Shown here piece after piece: positions 1 to 4,995 of a stretch of DNA of 9,405 nucleotides. The notes beneath the pieces were generated by a model, which ran no database searches, had not been told where the DNA came from, and saw only the letters and a list, made by a program, of their open reading frames with translations. The first letter of the stretch is position 1. Each line of letters opens with the position of its first letter. A program made the translations under genes and the position numbers. This stretch comes from Anaerolineales bacterium. GTDB lineage: Bacteria; Chloroflexota; Anaerolineae; 4572-78; J111. The DNA is taken from contig JAAUSP010000280.1 of the NCBI GenBank assembly GCA_012032575.1, forward strand, positions 1 to 9,405, given 5' to 3'.

Positions 1-189
1 CACCATAAATGACCTAATCCTTCCTTATAGATAGCCTGTTGTCTTGCTTACCTTCGGCTATTGTAGCAGTAGTTTAATATAATGTCAACAAAATATAGGT
101 CAATTTGGTATCGAAATGATAGCCAATTACCTATTTTTTTGATGTTTTTTGTCTTTTTGACCTTCGCAAGGCGATTTTTGTCTGATAGA
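1..189. other. AT-rich upstream region without a supported gene
   Basis: I see no convincing gene in this stretch. It is AT-rich, with several T-runs around 134-155, unlike the GC-rich genes that follow. A 77-aa open frame beginning at 82 runs into the Lrp gene. It has no ribosome binding site and no recognisable family, so it is not called. The stretch probably holds the far upstream regulatory region of the Lrp gene and the end of whatever lies to the left. Confidence 0.4.
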
Positions 190-217
190 TTGACTCTAGA
201 GTCGAATGACGTACAAT
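190..217 (+). promoter_or_regulatory. Probable sigma70 promoter of the Lrp/AsnC gene
   Basis: TTGACT (190-195), a 16-bp spacer and TACAAT (212-217) match the sigma70 hexamers well. They lie about 75 bp upstream of the GTG start at 293. A perfect 12-bp palindrome, GACTCTAGAGTC (192-203), overlaps the -35 box. Assigned by eye. Confidence 0.5.
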
Positions 218-229
218 ACAGTTATTGTA
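212..229. promoter_or_regulatory. Candidate operator, inverted repeat over the -10 box
   Basis: TACAATA (212-218) and TATTGTA (223-229) form a 7-bp perfect inverted repeat with a 4-bp spacer. It overlaps the proposed -10 box and start site of the Lrp gene. Lrp/AsnC proteins commonly autoregulate by binding AT-rich palindromes, so this is a reasonable self-operator. That role is inferred. Confidence 0.4.
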
Positions 230-292
230 AAATAGAACTGATATTCGGGTGGCAAGCGCCAGCGGCTTGTCACCTTTCTACTTGGAGCAGAC

Positions 293-745
293 GTGGCAAA
301 ATCCCCCAAAGTTGACGATGTAGACCTGGCCATTATCCGCAAGCTGCAAGCCGATGGCCGTCGGCCCTATGCCGATATTGCGGCCGAACTGCATTTAGCT
401 CCCTCAACTGTGCAGCAGCGCGCCAACCGGCTGATTGATTCGGGGTTAATCAAAATTTCCGCGGCGGCTGACCCGCTGACTCTGGGGGTTTCAGTTTCGG
501 CCATGCTCGCCATCAAGGCCGAAGGCACGATGCTGCGCGAAGCAGCGGTTGAAATCGGCAAGTTTCCCGAAGTCAACTATGTCGCCATCTGCACCGGCCC
601 CTACGACATCCTGGTGGAAGTAGCCTGCCGCGACAACGATCACCTGCTCGATTTCATCTCCGACAAACTGGCCGAGGTCGAAGGGGTGCGCGAGATCGAG
701 ACCTTTTTGTATTTGCGGATTGTGAAGAATACGGATTTATGGTAG
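293..745 (+). CDS. Lrp/AsnC family transcriptional regulator
   Basis: This is a 150-aa DNA-binding regulator of the Lrp/AsnC (feast/famine) family, the usual length for the group. Residues about 9-60 form the N-terminal helix-turn-helix domain, from the DxxDxxIIRKLQADGR helix through the recognition helix in APSTVQQRANRL to the LIDSGLIK segment. Residues about 66-145 form the RAM effector and oligomerisation domain, with a GPYDILVEV strand and the EGVREIETFLYLR end typical of the family. The GTG start at 293 follows GGAG (284-287) with a 5-nt gap. Such proteins sense amino acids or related small molecules and often regulate their own gene; palindromes overlap the promoter here. A bidirectional terminator follows. 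It is separated from the oxygenase cluster by convergent orientation, so its targets are unknown. The family call is secure. Confidence 0.93.
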   Translation: MAKSPKVDDVDLAIIRKLQADGRRPYADIAAELHLAPSTVQQRANRLIDSGLIKISAAADPLTLGVSVSAMLAIKAEGTMLREAAVEIGKFPEVNYVAICTGPYDILVEVACRDNDHLLDFISDKLAEVEGVREIETFLYLRIVKNTDLW

Positions 746-747
746 GA

Positions 748-802
748 CGACCGCCGACCCGTTCGACAGGCTCAGGGCAGGCGGCAGATCGCCGACCGCC
801 GA
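748..802. repeat. Short intergenic repeat with CGACCGCCGA direct copies
   Basis: CGACCGCCGA occurs at 748-757 and again at 793-802. Between them is a TTCGACAGGCTCAGGGCAGG segment (762-781), which from general knowledge resembles dispersed intergenic repeats of environmental bacteria. Whether it is dispersed in this genome cannot be seen from one window. Confidence 0.3.
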
Positions 803-825
803 AAAAGTAATGAATTGAAGGAAAT

Positions 826-856
826 AAAAAACGGTAGCGAACGGCTACCGTTTTTT
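826..856. terminator. Bidirectional Rho-independent terminator
   Basis: A perfect 13-bp stem pairs 826-838 with 844-856 around a 5-nt loop (839-843). The core ACGGTAGC/GCTACCGT is flanked by a T-run (851-856) on one side and an A-run (826-831) on the other. It can therefore terminate the Lrp transcript on + and the convergent Rieske transcript on -. Confidence 0.88.
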
Positions 857-881
857 GTTGAAGGAGTAACTACTCACCCTT

Positions 882-980
882 ATGTCATTTCGAGGCTGAA
901 AGCCGAGAAATCTTCGAGATCGTTGGTTGCAAATGTGGGTTTGGAAGATTTCTCGCTCCTAACGTCGCTCGAAATGACAT
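882..980. repeat. 99-bp imperfect inverted-repeat element (MITE/REP-like)
   Basis: The ends are ATGTCATTTCGA (882-893) and its exact complement TCGAAATGACAT (969-980). A second nested pair, CGAGAAATCTTC (904-915) and GAAGATTTCTCG (944-955), is also exact. The rest of the arms is imperfect. The element lies between the bidirectional terminator and the stop of the Rieske gene, and contains no ORF of its own. The design suits a small non-autonomous palindromic element. Mobility is inferred. Confidence 0.6.
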
Positions 981-1006
981 GGCTGAGTCGTTACCAAGAA
1001 AATAGG

Positions 1007-2128
1007 TCAATCCATCTGTCCCAGCGCCCGCAGCACTTCCCGGTCAAAGGCAGCCGGCAGGCTTTCGGCGGCGGAGTAGGGACCCGGTGTGTAAACCCGC
1101 GAGGTCAGCCCCAACTGCGACAGCTCGCAGACGTGCCAATCCTGGCGGTTGGTCATATCCCAAAATTCCACGGCTCCACTCGGATCGAAACCCGGCTGGG
1201 CCATCGCCGCCGGGTCGAACAGCCACTCGCAGCTAATCAGGGTCCGGCCCGCGCTTTGCGGCCACAATAAATGGAACATCACGTAATCGGGGTGCAGGCT
1301 GAGCAGCATGTTGGGAAACAGGGAATAATAGTAGACCCGGCTCAAATCCTCGCCGGACACCCCGCCCAGGGGCAGGGCACAGGTGCGGCCATTCATCGTC
1401 AGGCTGCCGGCCTCGTGGTTGATGTCCATAAAACCGCCCAGATACGGCCCTTCGTACAGGTCATTCTGACCGCTGCGATAAGGCGAAAGAGCGGCCAGCG
1501 CCGGGTGGATCAGCGGGCAGTGGTAACACTCGGAATAGTTTTCGATTAATAATTTCCAATTGGCCTGCACATCGTATTCGATGCGGCGGGCCGAACGCAG
1601 GTTAGAAATCTGCCACTGGCCGAACTTGCCGATAAGCGGGGCAAACGCCTGCTCGAACGGCTGCGGCTGCCGCGACAGGTTGATAAACAAAAAGCCCTCC
1701 CAACTGGCCGTAGCAGCACTATAGAGCGGGTACTGGCTCTTGTCGAACCCTTCCACTTCATTCATGTGGGGCGCGCCGATGAGCCGGCCATCCAGGCCGT
1801 AGGTCCAGGCGTGATAGGGGCATTGAATGGACTGGGGAAAATGACCGCTGTCCGTCGTACAGATTCGCGTCCCCCGGTGCCGGCAGACATTATAGAAAGC
1901 CCGCGCCTGCCCATCCTGCCCCCGCACAATCATCAGACTTTCCCGGCCCACCGGCTGCACAAAGTAATCGCCGGGGTTGGGAATTTGTTCCTCGCGCCCC
2001 ACGCACAGCCAGCGTTCGTAAAAAATGCGCTCCACTTCCCGTTGAAAGACATCCGCCGCCGTGTAGTAATGACCCGGCAGCGTACTGGCCCCCTTAACCG
2101 GCGTCAAAAATTGATCCAGCATAACCAT
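1007..2128 (-). CDS. Rieske [2Fe-2S] ring-hydroxylating-type oxygenase, alpha subunit
   Basis: This is a 373-aa Rieske non-haem iron oxygenase, a length typical of glycine betaine/choline/carnitine-type monooxygenases. The Rieske cluster ligands are C82-x-H84 (VCRHRGT) and C103-x2-H106 (CPYHAW). The catalytic iron site is ENYSECYHCPLIH, with H203 and H208; the third acidic ligand is probably D330 in NRQDW. The ATG at 2128 is chosen because AAGGAGG (2134-2140, complement) sits 5 nt upstream; the frame is open further upstream, but without support. A strong minus-strand promoter lies at 2207-2235. These enzymes need a reductase to supply electrons, and none is seen here. The divergent IclR gene and the GcvT/FAD genes beyond suggest demethylation or hydroxylation of a methylated compound. 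The substrate cannot be read from the sequence. Confidence 0.92.
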   Translation of the reverse strand: MVMLDQFLTPVKGASTLPGHYYTAADVFQREVERIFYERWLCVGREEQIPNPGDYFVQPVGRESLMIVRGQDGQARAFYNVCRHRGTRICTTDSGHFPQSIQCPYHAWTYGLDGRLIGAPHMNEVEGFDKSQYPLYSAATASWEGFLFINLSRQPQPFEQAFAPLIGKFGQWQISNLRSARRIEYDVQANWKLLIENYSECYHCPLIHPALAALSPYRSGQNDLYEGPYLGGFMDINHEAGSLTMNGRTCALPLGGVSGEDLSRVYYYSLFPNMLLSLHPDYVMFHLLWPQSAGRTLISCEWLFDPAAMAQPGFDPSGAVEFWDMTNRQDWHVCELSQLGLTSRVYTPGPYSAAESLPAAFDREVLRALGQMD

Positions 2129-2149
2129 CGTGCCCTCCTTAAAAATTGA

Positions 2150-2170
2150 GAGATTAGAGATTGGAGATTG
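2150..2170. repeat. Tandem heptamer repeat (GAGATTR x3)
   Basis: GAGATTA, GAGATTG and GAGATTG follow head to tail. They lie in what would be the 5' untranslated region of the Rieske transcript. Heptamer short tandem repeats of this kind are known from intergenic DNA of cyanobacteria and other groups. Confidence 0.55.
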
Positions 2171-2182
2171 GCTATCGCTCAT

Positions 2183-2203
2183 CTCCAAATCCCCCATTTG
2201 GAG
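2183..2203. promoter_or_regulatory. Leader hairpin of the Rieske transcript
   Basis: CTCCAAAT (2183-2190) and ATTTGGAG (2196-2203) form an 8-bp stem around CCCCC. It lies just downstream of the proposed minus-strand -10 box, so it would sit at the very 5' end of the Rieske mRNA. The role, stability or control, is unknown. Confidence 0.4.
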
Positions 2204-2206
2204 GGG

Positions 2207-2235
2207 AGTATATTCGGATCGGTAAAACTTGTCAA
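2207..2235 (-). promoter_or_regulatory. Consensus sigma70 promoter for the Rieske gene
   Basis: Read on the minus strand, TTGACA (2235-2230), 17 bp and TATACT (2212-2207) give a perfect -35 box and an almost perfect -10 box at ideal spacing. The expected start near 2200 leaves a leader of about 70 nt before the ATG at 2128. Confidence 0.75.
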
Positions 2236-2247
2236 AATATTGAAATT
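2232..2247. promoter_or_regulatory. Candidate IclR-type operator box A
   Basis: The 16-mer here matches box B (2400-2415) at 13 of 16 positions, including TGAAATT at the right end. It is partly palindromic: TCAA (2232-2235), AATA, TTGA (2240-2243). It overlaps the -35 box of the Rieske promoter, so a bound regulator could block or assist RNA polymerase. The regulator assignment is inferred. Confidence 0.42.
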
Positions 2248-2293
2248 GCATATCATAATATGAACTTACTGATAAATTACTTTATCCGTTTGT

Positions 2294-2336
2294 CGTGGTG
2301 CGTGGTGCGTGGAATATTTACGCACCACGCACCACG
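2294..2336. repeat. 17-bp perfect inverted repeat with heptamer arms
   Basis: CGTGGTGCGTGGTGCGT (2294-2310) and its exact complement (2320-2336) flank a 9-nt AT-rich loop. Each arm is itself a tandem repeat of CGTGGTG. It lies between the two divergent promoters. It could be a structural repeat, a cruciform or a regulatory site. The internal heptamer periodicity favours an intergenic repeat family. Confidence 0.8.
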
Positions 2337-2347
2337 TTTGTCCAGGT

Positions 2348-2376
2348 TTGACAAAATCAGCCCCCGCCCCTATACT
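2348..2376 (+). promoter_or_regulatory. Consensus sigma70 promoter for the IclR gene
   Basis: TTGACA (2348-2353), exactly 17 bp and TATACT (2371-2376) have the same boxes and spacing as the divergent Rieske promoter. The expected start near 2383 is about 33 nt before the ATG at 2416. Confidence 0.75.
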
Positions 2377-2399
2377 TGGTTCACATTTTGCAGTGCTGT

Positions 2400-2415
2400 T
2401 TCAAATACTGAAATT
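2400..2415. promoter_or_regulatory. Candidate IclR-type operator box B
   Basis: TTTCA (2399-2403), AATAC and TGAAA (2409-2413) form a near-symmetric site ending right at the iclR start codon, downstream of the proposed start site. It matches box A in 13 of 16 bases. A protein bound here would be placed to repress iclR, as in typical IclR autoregulation. Inference. Confidence 0.42.
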
Positions 2416-3198
2416 ATGCTAAAGATGCAGGTCAATGAACCCTACCCCGGAACTCAGGCAGTGCTGCGAGCGATTGCGCTGCTCAAAGCTTTTACGGATG
2501 AGCAGCCGCAGTTGGGGTTGGCTGAATTGGCGCGCATGGTGGGCTTGAACAAAACAACCGCTTACCGGATGCTCACGGCGCTGGAGAGTCAGGGGTTAGT
2601 GGCCCGCAATCCAGCCAATGATACTTATCGCCTGGGGCCGGAAGTCATTTCTCTGGGCGGGCGCGCCCTGCGGGCCAATGATCTGCGCTCGGTCAGCCGG
2701 GCTGAGCTGGAAGGGCTGGCCCGCGCCACCGGCGAAGCGGCGACGCTGGAGACTCTGGTCGGGTTGGAGGTGCTGGTGCTGGACGACGTTTCCGGGGCGC
2801 ACCTGATTGGCGCGACGCAGTACATCGGCGCGCGCTGGCCGGCGCACGCCACCTCGACGGGCAAAGCGCTGCTGGCTTTTTTGCCGGATGCTGACCTGGA
2901 AGCAGTCCTGTCCGCTCCCCTGGCTCAGGTAACCGCCCAAACCATCACCGTCCCGGAAGATTTACGTCGAGAATTGGCTGCCGTCCGGGAGCAGGGTTAT
3001 GCCCGTGCCGTCGAAGAACTGGAAGCAGGGTTTTCGGCTATCGGCGCGCCCGTCCGCAACCACGATGGGCAGGTGGTGGCTGCGCTCAGCCTCAACGGCC
3101 CCAGTGCCCGTTTGACCCCGGAGCGGCTGGGCGAGATCGCCCCGCTGGTGGTCGAAGCCGCCGGACGGGTTTCGGAGCAGTTAGGATACAAAATCTGA
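2416..3198 (+). CDS. IclR family transcriptional regulator
   Basis: This is a 260-aa IclR-type regulator, the standard size. Residues about 12-75 are the winged helix-turn-helix: TQAVLRAIALLKAF, then LAELARMVGLNKTTAYRMLTALESQGLV, then the YRLG wing. Residues about 85-258 are the ligand-binding domain, with the conserved TSTGKALLAFLP segment, the GYARAVEELEAGFSAIGAPV segment and VVAALSLNGPSARLT. The ATG at 2416 is chosen because it lies just after a consensus promoter and gives the usual N-terminus. The ribosome binding site is weak, and the ATG at 2425 is an alternative. The frame is open upstream to 2161, but that part crosses the promoter. It is divergent from the Rieske oxygenase and 83 bp upstream of the GcvT-like gene, so it probably controls both, in response to a substrate or intermediate. 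Confidence 0.93.
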   Translation: MLKMQVNEPYPGTQAVLRAIALLKAFTDEQPQLGLAELARMVGLNKTTAYRMLTALESQGLVARNPANDTYRLGPEVISLGGRALRANDLRSVSRAELEGLARATGEAATLETLVGLEVLVLDDVSGAHLIGATQYIGARWPAHATSTGKALLAFLPDADLEAVLSAPLAQVTAQTITVPEDLRRELAAVREQGYARAVEELEAGFSAIGAPVRNHDGQVVAALSLNGPSARLTPERLGEIAPLVVEAAGRVSEQLGYKI

Positions 3199-3259
3199 GG
3201 CGAGGCGACGACGCGAGGAGAAGAGCTTTCGCGTCATCATGTCATCGCCTCATCGCCTC
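3197..3259. repeat. Imperfect inverted repeat between iclR and gcvT-like genes
   Basis: The left arm at 3197-3216 pairs with pieces of 3229-3259: GAGGCGA with TCGCCTC (3253-3259) and GACGCGA with TCGCGTC (3229-3235). The right arm carries two tandem TCATCGCC octamers (3242-3257). There is no T-run, so it is not a classic terminator. The style resembles the repeat-armed hairpin at 2294-2336. Confidence 0.55.
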
Positions 3260-3281
3260 ATCATATAGAAAGGATCTGCCT

Positions 3282-4471
3282 ATGCCTATCCCTACCCCCT
3301 TTCACAGCCGCACCTCGGCTCTGTGCGAGAGCTACGAGTGGCGCAACTGGTCTGGTTATCTGTCGGCCGTTTGTACGAGCCGTCGCACGAGCGCGAGTAT
3401 TACGCGGTGCGTAACTCAGCCGCCTGTTTGACGTGTCCCCCTTATTCAAATATGAGATCAGCGGCCCCGACGCCGCCCGGCTGGTCAACCGAATCATTAC
3501 CCGCGATGTCAACAAATGCGCGGTCGGCCAGGTTTATTACACGCCCTGGTGCGATGAAGCCGGCAAGGTGATTGACGACGGCACGGTGGCACGCCTGGAC
3601 GACAATCATTTTCGGATCACTTCTGCCGATGCCAGTCTGTTCTGGTTTAATGACTGCGCCTACGGGATGGATGTGACCATCACCGACGTGTCCAGCGAGC
3701 TGGCCGCGCTGGCTTTGCAGGGTCCCAACGCCCGCAAAATTCTTAAGGAGTTTATTAAAGGCGCAGATTTGGACAGCCTGAAGTATTTCCGTCTGGCCGA
3801 AGGTAAGTTCGACCAACACCCCATTACCATCACTCGCACCGGCTACACCGGCGATTTGGGCTACGAGCTGTGGGTGTCGGCCAGGCACGCCGAACGGCTG
3901 TGGGATATGTTGATGGAAAAAGGCCAGGGTTACGGCATCACCCCCGCCGGGATTATCGCCCTGGATATTGTCCGGGTGGAGGCGGGGCTGTTGATGATCG
4001 AGGTGGATTACATCTCGGCGCACAAGGCCCTGATTGAAGCCCAAAATCAACCCCATTTGAATTGGGTTTGGCTGGGCCGTGGCGCTGGATAAAGGCGACT
4101 TTTTGGGCCGCCGGGCGCTGCTGGCCGAGAAAAAGAACGGGGCCAAATGGGCCTTTGTCGGCCTGGATATTGATTGGCCCGCCCTGGAAAAGCTGTATGC
4201 TCCGGTCGGCTTGACCCCTCGGCTGGCGGGACGGACCTCACGGGTGGCGGTGCCGGTTTACAGCAAGAACGGCAAGCAAGTGGGCCAGGCGACCAGCAGC
4301 ACTTTCTCCCCGATTCTTAAAAAGTACATCGCCCTGGCCACCGTTGAGAGCCAATACGCCGCGCTCGGTACGCCGGTTAATATGGAAGTGACGGTCGAAT
4401 TCGCCCGCAAGCAGGCCCCGGCCACGGTGGTAAAAATGCCGTTTTATGAGCCGGAGCGGAAGAAGGCGTAA
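3282..4471 (+). pseudogene. GcvT-like aminomethyl/methyl-transferase, four frameshifts
   Basis: This is a GcvT-family protein of about 397 aa once repaired. The family moves a C1 unit from a substrate amine or methyl carrier to tetrahydrofolate. The ATG at 3282 follows AAAGGA (3269-3274). The frame then steps back by one base four times: at 3370-3372, 3421-3424, 4043-4046 and 4064-4069. Adding one base at each site restores family sequence: WSGYLSAV-LYEPSHEREYY, NSA-GLFDVSPLFKYE, IEAQ-KSTPFELG and LGFGWAVALDKGDF. The longest intact piece (3433-4092) carries KVIDDGTVARL, with the likely catalytic Asp, and TGYTGDLGYELWV; the piece from 4079 holds the C-terminal GcvT barrel domain. All four breaks are single missing bases, which points to sequencing error, though a decayed gene is possible. 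It probably shares an operon with iclR and the FAD oxidoreductase. Confidence 0.85.
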
Positions 4472-4491
4472 GAGCAGGCGGGGGAGCAGAG

Positions 4492-4510
4492 GCGCAGGGG
4501 AGCAGGGGAG
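4492..4510 (+). repeat. Left 19-bp inverted repeat bracketing the four-helix-bundle gene
   Basis: GCGCAGGGGAGCAGGGGAG is the inverse complement of 4956-4974 at 18 of 19 positions. It belongs to a G-rich short-tandem stretch (about 4480-4510) built on GGGGAGC. Its last bases (AGGGGAG) also serve as the ribosome binding site of the four-helix-bundle gene at 4513. Confidence 0.75.
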
Positions 4511-4512
4511 AA

Positions 4513-4913
4513 ATGGAAAAGAAGCCAATACGAAGCCATCGAGAGTTGGAGGTGTACAAGATGGCTTTTGAAGCGGCGATGAAGATTTTTGAGCTATCCA
4601 AAAGTTTCCCTGCTGAAGAACGTTATTCGCTCACCGATCAAATCCGGCGTTCCTCTCGCTCTGTCTGTGCTAATCTGACCGAAGCCTGGCGAAAGCGTCG
4701 TTATGAAGGCGCATTTTGATCAAATTGAGTGATGCCGAGGCAGAGACTGCTGAAACACAGACCTGGCTTGAATTTGCGGTAAAGTGCAATTATCTACCTG
4801 CTGAAATCGGTCGAGAGTTATATCAAACTTATGACCAAATATTGGGTAAACTGGTAAATATGATTAACCATCCAACACCCTGGTTGATGGCTATGAAGAC
4901 AACCAAATCCTGA
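4513..4913 (+). pseudogene. Four-helix-bundle (23S rRNA intervening-sequence type) protein, one frameshift
   Basis: This is a small helical protein of the S23/four-helix-bundle family (relatives of 23S rRNA intervening-sequence ORFs and of Avd), about 133 aa after repair. The first part (4513-4719) carries SHRELEVYKMAFEAAMKIFELSKSFP and YSLTDQIRRSSRSVCANLTEAWRKRRY. The second (from 4716) carries KLSDAEAETAETQTWLEFAV and ends at 4913. They join if one T is added to the T4 run at 4714-4717, giving EGAF-LIKLSDAEAE. No catalytic site is expected; family members are thought to bind RNA or protein partners. It sits between the GcvT-like and FAD genes and is bracketed by 19-bp inverted repeats, as if inserted as a unit. 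The break may be a sequencing error or real decay. Confidence 0.85.
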
Positions 4914-4955
4914 AGCGCAGCTTGAGCGGGCATATATCTCTCCTCTGCCCCTTTG

Positions 4956-4974
4956 CTCCCCCGCTCCCCTGCGC
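4956..4974 (-). repeat. Right 19-bp inverted repeat bracketing the four-helix-bundle gene
   Basis: CTCCCCCGCTCCCCTGCGC pairs with 4492-4510 with one mismatch. In a transcript running through the region, the two arms could close a stem that loops out the whole four-helix-bundle gene, as the ends of 23S rRNA intervening sequences do. The C-rich stretch continues inward to about 4940. Confidence 0.75.
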
Positions 4975-4995
4975 AATGTCGAAAGGACACTCTGA

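Noticed and set aside
161..180. A terminator before the Lrp gene (CCTT-CGC-AAGG followed by a T-run)
   Set aside because: The stem is only 4 bp, too weak to support a call.
82..315. A 77-aa open frame before the Lrp gene
   Set aside because: No ribosome binding site, no family resemblance, and it covers the promoter and the start of the Lrp gene in another frame.
815..1270. A 151-aa open frame on the plus strand
   Set aside because: It reads through the terminator, the inverted-repeat element and the 3' end of the Rieske gene in antisense. It is a shadow.
2129..2251. N-terminal extension of the Rieske frame to an upstream ATG at 2251
   Set aside because: It would cross the promoter and the leader hairpin. 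The ATG at 2128 has an ideal AAGGAGG site.
2281..2340. A CRISPR array or tandem-repeat locus
   Set aside because: Only one inverted pair made of heptamers, with no regular spacers and no cas genes in the window.
3442..4146. A 234-aa open frame on the minus strand
   Set aside because: It lies opposite the GcvT-like gene, whose plus-strand product has clear family motifs. The minus frame has no recognisable domain.
4705..4725. Programmed -1 frameshift in the four-helix-bundle gene
   Set aside because: Only four Ts, no slippery heptamer and no adjacent downstream structure. Similar single-base losses in other genes make a sequence error more likely.
4492..4974. A fragment of 23S rRNA around the four-helix-bundle gene
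   Set aside because: The flanks are protein-coding (GcvT-like and FAD genes) and show no rRNA sequence.
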